This document shows positions 1 through 11,452 of a stretch of DNA of 64,000 bases, piece after piece (position 1 is the stretch's first letter; every line of letters begins with the position of its first letter). The notes beneath the pieces were generated by a model. It was not told where the DNA came from. It ran no database searches and saw only the letters and a list, made by a program, of their open reading frames with translations. Both the position numbers and the translations under genes were made by a program. Source of the stretch: Phytophthora hibernalis (taxonomy: Eukaryota; Oomycota; Peronosporomycetes; Peronosporales; Peronosporaceae); assembly GCA_012656075.1 (NCBI GenBank), contig JAAKBF010000010.1, forward strand, positions 186,001 through 250,000. The letters are read 5' to 3'.

Positions 1-1500
1 CTCTTGTTCTTGAGAGACCCCTGAGCCTCATCGTGAGATACACACAAAACCTCCGTACATTCTCCCACATCCATCGAAGGCGCTTGAGCTCTCGAAGATG
101 CAGGACGCGCGGACAGCAACGCCGCCGTCAGCTCGAGTACTTCCGTAGTACTTGAAAAGTGCCGTTTGCCACGTGGCATGTGATGGTCGTGCACAAACCC
201 GCCTCGAGAAGAGAGGGGGACATGACCCACCAGGGCTCTGTCCGCGAGGGGCTTGATTAGCACCGATGGTGCGATTTCTCCAGTCAATCCAAGGCTCGTG
301 CTTTGGCAACCAAGAATGCCTAGGATAAGGTCGTACCGATCATCCATGTCAAGGACAATGAACGGTTCAACCGAGTTGAAGTCGTCAAACTTGACGTTCA
401 AGGATAGAAGAACCTTTCGCGTAGACACGATGGATCCAGTCAGATACATTGGTATTATTCTTAGATGCTTCCAAAGCAAATTATAAAATGCACTGTTCAT
501 GGCCATCTGCTCGACGGAGCTTAGTAGCGGGCAGCCCGCTACGCAAGCACCCTGCCCGCAGGTGTCGGGTATCACCACATGTGAAACATCTACGGAAGCA
601 TATCCGCTCTTCAGCAGCTAATAGTTTGGTCTCCTCTTGTTCAGTATAACTGAGATTCATCGGCTCCGGGCCATTCGTCGGGGTGAAGCGGGCCGACTTA
701 AAGTTGAATTCAGCGTTCAATGCCACATTTACAGTCTCTTACTACAGCGCTCGATAAAGCATCAAGTAATATCCCTTGAACACGGCGGTATGCCGCAGAC
801 AACTGGCGTTTCGTCTTCAATTTTTTAATGTCGAAGTGCAGCTGACGTTGCAATCGGCCATCGGACTCACGCAAAATCGCTCGGAGAGCAGCAAGGGAAG
901 GAGCCGGCATGATGCTTCCAATCAAGACTCATGTTGAGCATGATCCTCGCTAGCAACTTCACCCGTCTGCAAGACGACCAAGGAGTTCCGCATCTATGGG
1001 ACAAATTCATTGCGCTGCTGACACAGCAGACGCTCACGGTACTCACGGTACTCACGTGGCGTCGTGTGCTGCGGCGTCAGCAACCTCTCATGGATAGCGG
1101 CGCGAGCAGCATTCTCTTCTGCCGAATGCGGCACGGGTTCATAAACGTATGTCCACAATAGCTGCGAAGCAGCCTGCCTCACAACATTGCTCGGATCACG
1201 AGCCTCGAAGCCATAATCACGGCTTCTCGGGTTGAGCAGTGGTCGATCCACATGACGTTGCAAACGTGCTACACCCTCCTGCGCCCCGCGCTGCTGGCTA
1301 TGAGCGTCATCCATGGCGTTGGTGAGAACATTGGACTCCATGGGCGTCCTCTTCTGCCAGAGGCAAGCGCGTCGCCACGCGCAATGCCGAAACGACGGTC
1401 GACCGTCCGGTAAACAGATTTGAACTAGGGACTCGGTGCCGTTCTGGATTTTTGGTGCGCCGCGGGCCGCCGGCCTCCACCTCTTGTTCATGAGGCAGTT
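1..1500 (-). mobile_element. Ty3/gypsy retrotransposon fragment: gag and protease, degenerate
   Basis: Read on the minus strand. A gag-like open stretch (about 1491-994) is followed near 600 by a CCHC zinc knuckle (CFTCGDTRHLRAGC). Around 353-318 comes a protease-end motif (DRYDLILG), and then the KHEPWIDW motif (about 300-270) that in oomycete Ty3/gypsy polyproteins sits between protease and reverse transcriptase. The pieces lie in different frames, so the copy is broken or carries sequence errors. The polymerase part would lie to the left of the window. No long terminal repeat was recognised on the gag side. Confidence 0.75.
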
Positions 1501-4500
1501 GCGTGTGGGACTCGTAGACCACCTGAACCTTCGATTCCAGCGAAGAGCGAGTCGCGAGCCAAGCGAATAGACGGCTGCGACGGATTAGTCCCGTCCCCAG
1601 CAGAACTTGTCATCACGGCGCTCCCGTGTCCACGGCGATGCTCTGCGTGGTACTTGCTCACCAAGAGCGTCGAGTGTGGCCTCGGCGAGGATGTAGCGGA
1701 CGAAGTTAGGCTGAAAGACGCCGATACATTATGTGCCGGGGACGAAAGTGGGCTCTGCCCAACCGACGTCTGCGCTACGTGTGGTCGATTGTCGAACGGT
1801 CAACGCCCGATGGGACAGAGACCATACAGTGTGCTCACAGCCAGGTCCTCAAAGAGAATTATATTCTTGCGCCATGTCCCGTGATGTACGGTGACCTTTC
1901 AACGGTCTGTTCAGGCGAATAATCCTCCGTTGAGGCAATGGCGATTGTGGACACGTGGTGTTTACAGTCTGAGGGGAAGGTATAACGGGGTTACATTGAT
2001 GTCACGGTGTACCCACCTTTGTCCTCCTAAAGCAGTACTCAGTACTGGATAGTTGATTATAAATTAGTAGATAGCTTCACGGCCACTGGTTGTATAGCTT
2101 GGCATCACTATGCTAGATAGTGAAGCTTATACGTTTGCACCGTAGGCGGCTTGGCCGCAGATAAAACAAGAATACAGTTTACTTTTAGCAACGAAGAGGC
2201 CATAAGTCTTGGGTAAGACTTCATTGACTCTTGAGACCAACAGATCGAAAATCTCACAGGCCTCACCTGTTCACGGACAGAACAAGGTTCTCAGCGATAA
2301 CACTACCAGACTCGTTGAGTCTACGTCTTACGCTAAAGGCTACGCCATCCCCGCGGCAAAGTGTATTCGCTTTTAGAAAACGGTTCTAGACAGCCTAGAA
2401 ATCTGTCGGAGGACGGCAGAACGGTGCCCAAACGCTGACAGCTGATCTATAGGCAGGCGGCAGAACGGACATAGGAGGTCGTTAGTGATATAGTTAAATG
2501 ACATCAATGTACCTCACTGAGAAACGAAAAGAAATCTGTTGGAGGGGGTACCCCGACAGATGCGAGATCTATCGCGTTGGCGAAAGCAAAAGTAAGCAGA
2601 AGTGTTTAAAAATGGCCGTTTTCTGTAGCATTTAATGCTAAAAAACGACAAATATCTATTAAAATAGAATCACTAATACCGGTATTGCGGAGGTTCAATA
2701 TTTTAGTAGCCATATTACTCTTAGTTATAACGCATATTACGAGACTAATAAGCCCGTACGATTAAATCTGTTTCCTGGGTCGATCCCAAAATATGTCAGC
2801 AATGCTTGCTTATTTTGAGTAGAAATGGCATGATACGAAGGATCAAATGATGGAGAGCAATATTAAGCTGTGTCTATATGGCTTTATAAATAGTTTTTGT
2901 TGACGTGACGGTATACTCCGTCGTTGAAGTCGCCGTGACCTTCATCTCTGGAAATAAACTATTTTGTAACGAGGTCACAATGAGTGAGCGCGGATTTGGC
3001 CTTCAGCGCCGTAAAAAACGGCGCCACACAAACGCTAAGGGAACGGCTATTATACATGCATACCACTACTACTGTATTGCTTACAAACTGTGAATACTAG
3101 AATCAAATGTCAACCTCTTTGTGAGTTTGGCGGTTCTCATTGGCAGAGGAATATTAAAGGGTTAAGCAAACCGATCAAAGTTGAAAAAAATGGTCCCCTA
3201 TAATAACGTACTGCTGGCAACGCGTTTGCAAACTCTCTGTTACATATAAATGTAAGTACAGTACATTAGAGTAGTGTAAACAAATCTAACGTAATTAGAC
3301 AGTTCGCATAGGAGCTTAGTATTATAAACTACAATTCTTACTACATCATTTAAGATGCCAGATAGCCCCAAAAGATCAAAAATTGGACAAAAGAAAATCT
3401 AATCTGGAGAAGCTCGCTTGACATCAATTTGAGACTGCGGCGAACAAAATGATACTTATCCACCATTTAGAGTTATCGAGATAATCGAGTTTAAAGTTGA
3501 CCACCTGTTTTCGTACCTAGCCGAAATTTAAAATTGTTGTTGTCTTTTTATCCCTTTCAAAGCGTAAAACTACTCTATATCGATTGCTTTTAACAAGAGC
3601 TATCCGATAATACACTTTTCACAAATATTGAAAAGATATTGCGACCACCCGACAACAAAATGTTCCGCCATTTTGGGGGTATGAAACGGAAATATTTTTC
3701 AGAGCGTGCAACTTCATCAATTTTTAACATTTTCAAGTGGGCAAGAACTCAAAATGAGCGCAAGACGCCCCTCGTGCGAGTGGTGTGCCTAAATCGCGAT
3801 TCGTACTTTGGTTGATTAGTATCATTTGGTTTGACGCCGTCTCATTTGTACAATTAGGCCTAGTGACTCGTATGTATTTAAATCACTGCATCAGCTCTAC
3901 AAGATGGCCCCTTTCCCAAAGTGCAAGTTAGTTTGTTGTCTTGTTCTATCGCAAAGAAAACATGTCATTAAGAACATATCGCAGTTCTTAAGTTTAGAAA
4001 AATCTGTGGGCCTAATAATAGAGTCCAGTTAAAACGAGGCAAACCGGGATCTCGGATTTTCTTTGCAGAATAAGATCTGTCACATCAGACACAACACCCC
4101 CGTTGTACTTACTAAATGCAAGATAAATTTGTCCTTACAATTCCGATTAAGGACAAAATTGCTCCCACCAATCGGTCCCAGAAGAATCCGTTTGATCCTC
4201 ATTTTAAGTACAAAATTTATTGGAGATAAACTTATTGGACGTTTCAGTCATTTTGGCACAGCTTAGCCATTTTATGACGAGTTGTTAGACCAGACACGGC
4301 GCGTTAACGTCGATTGAGTAAAGGCTTAACGAGCTCGAGATACGAATTAAGAAATGTGAGACGAATGGCACACACGCCAAGTGCCATTCGTTCTGACTAA
4401 TCGTTAACGACAATTGGTTTTAAATGACTGAAGACGAATTGCCATCTCGAAGACGAGATAACATAGTGACTCATGAAAATACATGAACGATTTGTTCAAC

Positions 4501-5481
4501 GAATAGAGGGTGCAAATATGCGAAACGTATCACAAATTGTAGAAGAAGGAGTCACACACAGCCTAACACGCTTGGAGAGTCTCCATACCTGCGAAGTAGA
4601 CTACCGGCAACGCTAGCACAAATGTCTCAAGGACCACGAGCAGCTCCTCGGGCTGATAAACCTTCCATACTGAACGTAGGGGACGTTCGGTTTGAGGAAC
4701 GTGTAGCCTAAATAATGTCCGGCGACAGGTGGACCCGAAGACAGCCCGACCCAGATACGCCACGAGATGAAAAACAAAACAAAAATGGGCGATGAGAAGC
4801 CTCATCAGAAGTCTTGATTTTTGGTCAAACGTGGTAATAGACAGCAGTCTCATGCCTTAAAACATGGAGCTCAAACCTGGAGTCGCATATGCTGCGCCGA
4901 TCCCCATTTATCATTTTTCGCCAACTCCCCAGAGTCCCGCAAACCTCTCAAATGCGTATTGCTCGCTACTACTATCGCTCTTGTTTCATGTTCCGATGCT
5001 CTGTCGACCGCCATCTCTCCACAATGACATCTCGTGAGATCGGCTATTGTTGCCCAGAGCACTACAAACAAGAACCCACTCTTGAGTTCGCGCGAGGTAG
5101 TTGACGTCTCGGAGGAAAATTCGGACAACGAAGAGGGGCCTGTCATGCGTGACATCGGAGAAGGCAGCCAGCAATATTTCGAAATTTGTCATTGTTGCGC
5201 ATTACCTGAAAACCTTGATGGCGAAATTGTAGAAAGCTGCGAAGCTGAATTCTAGATCACCACAATAGATGTTCATACGTGTGGGGTCTATCTAAAAATT
5301 AAGCAATGCAACTCACACTAAAGCCGCCACTGTTGGTGAGGAAAACGATACACTAGGATTTAATGACTCGAGCCAAATATAAGTATTTACCACAGAGTGT
5401 GCACTGAGTGCGAGACACTCACCATGCGACTCAAACACTCAAGTTAATGTACCAGTACGTAGCACTACAGTTACTTACTTA
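1501..5481. other. Gene-free AT-rich stretch
   Basis: No supported gene. Open stretches are short (under 80 codons) and carry no recognisable domain. Base composition falls from mixed (1,500-2,600) to clearly AT-rich (2,600-4,300). The only structure seen is a short hairpin at 4361-4391, listed separately. It is probably decayed repeat or intergenic DNA. Confidence 0.6.
4361..4391. repeat. Perfect 11-bp inverted repeat (hairpin)
   Basis: ACGAATGGCAC at 4361-4371 is followed nine bases later by its exact reverse complement at 4381-4391. There is no neighbouring gene that would make it a terminator. It may be the end of a decayed element. Confidence 0.55.
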
Positions 5482-5826
5482 TAACCCCCTAGGCAAACTA
5501 TTCTTTACAAATCTAAGTCATTCATTTGTTAAAGGGCGCTGAATTCTCCCTTTAACGATTTCACAGTATTCGTTTTGCCTATCCTGTGCAACAAATCATC
5601 TCCAGTGATTTACTAAATTGTTTAATCCATGAATCTAACGTGGGTTCAGTATGCTACAATGATTACGCCAAGTACCCATAATTACATTTTTAAAAGAGGG
5701 TGCATACTAAGTTGAACTTATGCTTAAAGGGCGATTTTTGCCTTTTAGACGGTGATTTTCTACCGTGTTTTGGGGAAAGGGCTTCAAGGGCGAGAAATGC
5801 ACCCTTGCACCAAGAGTGTAGTTTAA
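5482..5826 (-). mobile_element. Old inverted copy of the TTAA-flanked MITE at 21,425
   Basis: Aligns over its whole length, in reverse orientation, with the element at 21425-21761. There is an exact 34-base match (5641-5674 with 21605-21572) and an exact 37-base match (5697-5733 with 21548-21512), with diverged sequence between and around them. Both ends are eroded: the left end reads ATAACCCCC instead of TTAACCCTTT, and the right end has lost the TIR. It is non-coding and characterised by AAAGGGCG motifs. Confidence 0.8.
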
Positions 5827-7014
5827 TTAAAATTCAATTGAAGTTAACGGGATTGATATGTGGGGTTTTCGAAGGAAGCCGAAAGCGACGTAGAACTAGG
5901 CCCGTGCGTAGTTTTTGATCGGATCCAACTCAAGTATATTGTTTGAAACGGAAGTCCTAGTTGTCTTAATATTGTGCTTTGCATAAATTTTGGCTAAAGG
6001 CTCGATAAAAGTCTATTATATTAGACCTGGCAACTCGATTTTATCATAATTACGACTTTACTCCGAAGCGGAAGTGCAAGCTTAAAAGCAGGTGCTAAAC
6101 GCTAAAACTCGATTTTGAAGCACAACCGTATTGTTTACAGCCTGGAAACGCAGAAATGCTGTTCTGGGGGTGCAAAAGCGAGATCGTTGGGTGCATATCA
6201 GCCTTTTGCACGTGGGGCAAATCGAAACTGATTTACACCACGTCTATTTTAGACCTCTAAAATAGACTGCAAAATAAATACAAAGGACAATACATGTAAT
6301 ACACGCGTCAGTCCGGCGTGGTAGCGACCGACACGAAATCCGCAAGTTCGGCAGGACTAGGAATCCAAACAGGTAATTCAACCGCGAGGCTCAAGCAGAG
6401 TAGTAGTCCCACATTCCGCCTTGTCCTGTCACACCGGGCTTTCTGTCTGCGAGATGAACAAACATGCATTATTATAATACATGTACAACGCAATCGCGTG
6501 GCGACGAAATGTCCCGACTAAACTGCTTGTTTCGTCAAAACATACCAAAAACGGCCATGATCACAGTTTAGCTAGGCGTCAAAGTATTAGAATCGTCCAC
6601 AGTGAGGTTTAGCACGTTCTCGGCAAGCCCACGCTCTGCCCAGTGGGGGTTTAAGGCCCCTGTGCGTAGCACGCGGACTTATTAAAAAGAAAACCTGGGT
6701 TTGAAAAAAAGTTGAAAATGATTTAATTAAGGGTGAGGGAAAGCTATAGAGAACACTTCAGCGTCGAGATTGAATACATTCACACCCACACTGATTGGGA
6801 TATGTATTCTGCAGTGAAACGACATCTTGTATGTTTTGACCCCACGTTCGTATGTTTTGACTCTAGAATCGGTATATTGTCCACCTCACCAGAACGACAA
6901 ACCCGATTTTAGACATGACCCAATCGGCTTCAGTTACCGGTTTGAGTTACCGACACGAATAAACCTGATTTAGGCTGTACCAGCAGCACGCTCTAAAGCT
7001 ACTGCTATCCCAGT
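5827..7014. other. Gene-free stretch
   Basis: No open reading frame with a recognisable domain and no clear repeat structure. It is mixed AT-rich sequence between the old MITE and the interrupted repeat starting at 7015. Confidence 0.5.
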
Positions 7015-8180
7015 AAAAGATTTTCCCTGAAGGGAGGGCCATCACTCCGTCGTTCAGAATAGCTGCACGTGTAGGTGCCGTGGTTTCTTACCTGACATGG
7101 AGCCGTAACATGTGGTCCCCAGGGAGGTAGGATTTCCTATCGCTATTGTCCCTGTCATAATAGTTGATCCAAAATTATTTGATATGCCACGTTTCGAGGC
7201 GTTGCGCCATCAGTTTTTGTCGACCAGAACAGCAACATAATTCTACGCCGAATAGCTATGGAATGATGTTGTTCGTAAATGCATCAACCCCGTTTAAGAA
7301 TGGTGCGAAAATTACAACTCCAGAAGGATAGCGGGCTGTGATTTACGACCGCCGCCAAATACTTCATCGTCGAGAAGCAAGCAGGTCGGGAACGAGCGAA
7401 CAGACCTCCCAAGCATGTCTTGGGACCAAAGGGGCATTGGTCTCGCACGCGTACACTTCCTACAATAGTATCGCGAGCCCTCCGAACGAGCAGGCGTAGC
7501 CACTCAAGGCAACTTATCGAAATATATCAGTTTACTTTAACAACCAATAAATTGATTTCTGCTGTGTCTTCCCAAAGAACGCACAAATTACTATAATAAT
7601 TGATATGCCAGAGTAAGAACGAATCGTTATATTATTTTGACATTTTTGATCCGACGTCTCCAAAACTCTGGCTCTACACGAAAAACACGAATTTTTGCCA
7701 TATGTGTTGGTCTCTCAACTAATCCGATTTTTTTATTTTACGACTATTGCAACTAACCTTAATTTAACCCTTCCCGAAACTTTTAGAGCCCCCAAACCCT
7801 TTTTCTGGCCTGCCTATCTAAAAACTACTGCGAATTATCTAAAACGGACGTCAGGCTCAGAATCTAACGCGTCTCTTTCTCGCTATATCTAACTATCGTA
7901 TATGGATTTGTCAAGTTGCCCCTGCCATTTTATGCGCTAAAATTTGGAATTAACTATCATGACGGGGACAATAGGACAGTTGACGATGACCACTCCATTC
8001 AGAGGCCACTTGCTCTTCGGCGGCAGCGCGACCAACCATGACTTCCGCGTCCCCGCCCCAGCAGCGAACCGCCGCCTCGACCGGTCTCGCCTTTTAAATT
8101 GGGGCTGCTCGACCTCTATCAACTGCGGTCCGCCGCCCTGGCACACCAAGAGCAAGACTACACCGGGGCGTGCGATGTGA
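7015..8180 (+). repeat. Dispersed repeat, copy 1, interrupted by a MITE
   Basis: Two segments, 7015-7145 and 7972-8180, are together collinear with the uninterrupted sequence at 10735 to about 11060. Shared blocks include CTGAAGGGAGGG near the start and AGCAGCGA followed by CCGCCGCCTCGACC near 8060-8082 (10950-10973 in copy 2). The gap between the segments is exactly the element at 7146-7971. I cannot assign the repeat to a family. It may be part of an LTR or the untranslated end of a retroelement. Confidence 0.75.
7146..7971. mobile_element. Non-autonomous Tc1/mariner-like element (about 826 bp)
   Basis: The ends are imperfect inverted repeats of about 34 bp. The left end reads TTGTCCCTGTCATAATAGTT and the right end is the complement of a near copy (AACTATCATGACGGGGACAA). 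Both sides are flanked by TA (7144-7145 and 7972-7973), the target duplication expected of Tc1/mariner elements. The paralogous repeat at 10735-10973 shows the uninterrupted site with a single TA at the same place. No transposase is encoded; the interior open stretch at 7503-7312 (minus) has no recognisable domain. Confidence 0.85.
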
Positions 8181-8459
8181 TCCAGTATTGCAAGGGCATT
8201 CTTGGTCCAGGCACCCGTAGCGGATGAAGGGTTCGCCCGACACGGCGGTGACGGAGAGCAGCAAGGTCCGCCCGGGAGCGCTCATCACATCCTGACAGCT
8301 CGCCTTCTTCAAGGTCTCACAGCTGATAAGATGACCGGATCCCGGTCATCTCCCCACACTGGCGTTCGCGAACGAGCTACTCGCCCTCATCACGGTCCTC
8401 CAGCAGCACGCTAAGTGGCATCGAATGTGACCCGCGTATCCCGACACAGCAAATCTGCG

Positions 8460-10121
8460 CTCCACGTACGTTAACTGCTACTGGTACTTCTCACCAGGAC
8501 TCCCGATTAATGACTACTCCAACCGCATGCAACACGTGCGCCGGGAGCACTCTGACTACGAAGCTGTGGTGTTGAATGCATCTACCGCTGACACGGGTCG
8601 CTGATCATCGTTGTCTGCCAGTCGTCTCTAAATGTGTACGGCTGGCTCGACTGGATTGTCAAGAACAATCTCCGCTTCACTTCTGCGAGAACCGAGCTGC
8701 GCGACGGTAATCTTTACTTGCCTGTTTTCAACTATGGTATAATTTTTAAAGTGGACAAAATTTCGTGTCATTTAAGTACTCGAATTTGGACCCGATTTAT
8801 GTCAAGACCCTCTCCCGTGCCATGAAATGCCTCACGCGGATTGTGGAATGTTACATCGCGGCAGAACCGCCAGATCGATTTGGGCTCGTCCTCGACGGCT
8901 GGAGACACGCATCGGAGCACTTCGTAGCTGTCTTCGCGTGCTATGAAGTAGACGGTGAGACCAGGACCCCTCCTCTGCATGGATCCTTTGCTGAATGCGC
9001 TGGTCGACGGCGGGCACATGACGTTCCTAGCTGATATGCTATCCCGCGCTTTTGGTAAGCGGCTGAGTCATTGTCTTTTTCTAGTGGGCGATAATTTCTC
9101 AGTGAACCAGCTGCTGAATACGCTCATGGGTGTCCCTTTTCTTGTTGGATGCGCCAGTCATCGACTAAACAGAGCGGTTCAAGTCGACATGGAGCAGCAC
9201 GAAGATGACTTGGCTGTCGTACAGACTTTGTTAGTGAGTCTGCGCCCGCTGAAACAGTCGGCAAAGCTCAGGTTTTTAGTGTTCTAGTTGCCTTTATAAT
9301 ACTTTGAACTTGACTGTGTTAATTCAGTTATTTATGATTTTGAAATGAAAATATTTGTAGATTTCGGACGCCACTCCGCCCTGTGATTCGACGGGACACA
9401 CGTTGGAGCTCACCATTTAATATGGTACACTGCTATATTGAGCTCCTCGAACACATCAACTCAACGGACGACGCGATTGTGGGTACCATCAAGCAACAAG
9501 CGACTCTTTTCGCTGTTGAAGGATCTGAAGAAGGTCGAATCACTCTCGAAGGTCATTTAAGGTCAAGCCGTCAACTTATTTGATGTGTTCTGGTTAAACG
9601 GCTTTATTGCCGTGAAGCCTCAATATGCAAGGTTTCTGGGCGAGTATTTTTGTCTTCAGTATTATATGACATGCACGAAATACTAACACTGCGTAATTTT
9701 ACTTAATACAGATCCCCACGCCGACATCATGCACAGTCCTGACTCCGAGGCAGGATGTGTACGCGTTCTCGGGGGGCTAACTGGCTAACACGAGCAGAGA
9801 AGGCTGTTCTGCAACCTTTGCACATCGCAGAAAGATCGCCGCAATGTTCGTGTTGCAGAGGGGGTGACAGCGACGAAGGGTGCAGGGGGTGTAGAGCAAT
9901 TGCAAAAACGGCGCCCCTTAGAAGCGGTACAGCAGCAGTACGCACGGATAAGCAGTGTTTCGCCGACCTCCAGCATCGTTGAACGGTTTTTCAGCTATAC
10001 CCGGACGACTTATGGCCAAGAGCGTCATGGACTGCAGCCGATTACCTTGGAGATTGTTCCTTTCCTACACCAGAATAACGAGTATTGGACGGCGCAAACC
10101 GTGGACGAGGCTACTAGATAA
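8460..10121 (+). pseudogene. hAT-superfamily transposase, nearly open, with introns
   Basis: Successive blocks match the hAT layout: a BED-like finger remnant (about 8470-8570), a YGWLDWIV block (about 8640), RFGLVLDGW (about 8880), LVGDN then VGCASHRLNRAV (about 9080-9180), DTRWSSPF (about 9400), and the C-terminal dimerisation block VERFF followed by QPITLE (about 9980-10060). Likely introns are 8709-8768, about 9271-9360 (splicing restores an uninterrupted LRFRTPLR junction) and about 9555-9712. Only one in-frame stop (TAA near 9786) and one frame change (about 8975) were found, so this copy may be young, or even intact if those are sequence errors. Confidence 0.8.
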
Positions 10122-10570
10122 TCCTAATGTGATGTTTCTCTTTTATGAACTGTATTATGATCTTACTTGTGTCTCGATTCTTGAAGATACCATTATTTAT
10201 GATCGACCATTAGCGAACCAACTCCATAAATTATGCTACGAAAGGGATCTCGATAAATAACAATACCGTAATTCGGAGCCTTGCTTCTCACTCGGTTATA
10301 CTTTCTGCAGGTTTCAATCTCAGTCCATTCACGCACCCCTTCTGTTGATGTGATGCATTGCTTGGAAGGCAAATGCCGAAGTGAATTGATCAGTTTACTT
10401 AACATGCTCTACTAGTCCTTCCTACTTGCTGCCTTGGCCTCGATCTCAGCCAGCCACATGCATTGGCCAATGGCATTGCAGTCCGAAACGGTTCAGCATT
10501 AACCATTCCCCACGGTCCCAATGTAATATGCGAACCGTGCATGAGCGGGGCGCAGATTCTCAACTCTTCC
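10122..10570. other. Downstream of hAT relic, no gene
   Basis: No gene recognised. It probably includes the 3' end of the hAT element, but no terminal inverted repeat or 8-bp target duplication could be identified. Confidence 0.4.
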
Positions 10571-10575
10571 AACTA

Positions 10576-11120
10576 GGGGCACGCCTCTCAGAATCAACTC
10601 TCGGACCGGCGTCGTGCGCGCGCCAAATCCCATCAACCGGACCCCTCGAGTCCGAGGATTCACGTGAATGAGCTGATTCTTTACCCCATGACCTGTACGA
10701 AAAGGAAATGGGGTTTTCAAGGAAATTCGAAGTGAAAAGATTTTTCCTGAAGGGAGGGTCATCACTCCGTCATCCTGAATAGCTGCACTTGTAGATGCCG
10801 GGGTTTCTGACCTGACACGGATCCTTTGCATGCGGTCTCCAGGAGGGTAGGTTTCCTATAGCTAGGATAGTTTACGAGGACTTGTTCATTCAGAGACCAC
10901 TTGCGCTTCGGCGGCGACGCGACCATCCAAGACATAAGAGGCTCCGACCCAGCAGCGAGCCGCCGCCTCGACCTTTCAACCCCCAAGGCAGGACTCTCAA
11001 TATTAACTATCGGTCCGGCGTCGCGTACGTGCTCTAATGCCCTTCGACGATAGTCCTCGCGTCCGAGGATTAATGTGAATCGTTACCCCCAGGACCTGTA
11101 CAAAGAAGGAAATGCAGGGA
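10576..11120 (+). repeat. Tandem units of the dispersed repeat, copy 2
   Basis: The uninterrupted counterpart of 7015-8180 starts at 10735. The segment 10576-10710 and the segment 10985-11114 are imperfect direct repeats of each other. Both run from a CTCTCA-rich start through CGTCCGAGGATT-like blocks to a GACCTGTAC...GGAAATG end, so at least one and a half units lie in tandem with a period of about 410 bp. No coding capacity was found. Confidence 0.65.
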
Positions 11121-11140
11121 TAGCACTGGGTACCGTTTAA

Positions 11141-11452
11141 CCCCGCATTCTAGGCATATGTGTTCTAAACGAATGCAACGCTGCTCATGTGTTCTATTCG
11201 TTTATAACGCCTATGTGCTATAGATCGAGAAAAGGTTAAAATGCTTTCAGGTCTAACACGACACTCGAAATATGACCAGGCGGTGGGCTCGAGAAGCGGT
11301 TTGAAGCTTAAATGAATTTTGACGAATGAGCAATGCGATACCTACATCATGAACACTGTTTTCTATTAGACAGGTGGTCAAAACGGGATTTGCTCAGCAC
11401 CCCGAGCGAAAAAGCAATGTCTCTTTAGAACACATACGTCTAATTTGAGGGG
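11141..11452. mobile_element. Candidate TTAA-type MITE (about 312 bp)
   Basis: Imperfect inverted ends of about 30 bp: the left starts ACCCCGCATTCTAGGCATAT, and the complement of the right starts ACCCCTCAAATTAGACGTAT. Both then share GTGTTCTAAA. The left flank is TTAA (11137-11140). The right flank reads TAAT after GGGG, one T short of TTAA. No coding capacity. Weaker than the other two TTAA elements because of the imperfect flank. Confidence 0.45.

Noticed and set aside
5641..5680. ATGATTACGCCAAG, identical to the start of lacZ-alpha in cloning vectors
   Set aside because: The match is only 14 bases, occurs in both MITE copies in opposite orientation, and the flanks are unlike any vector. 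Coincidence rather than contamination.
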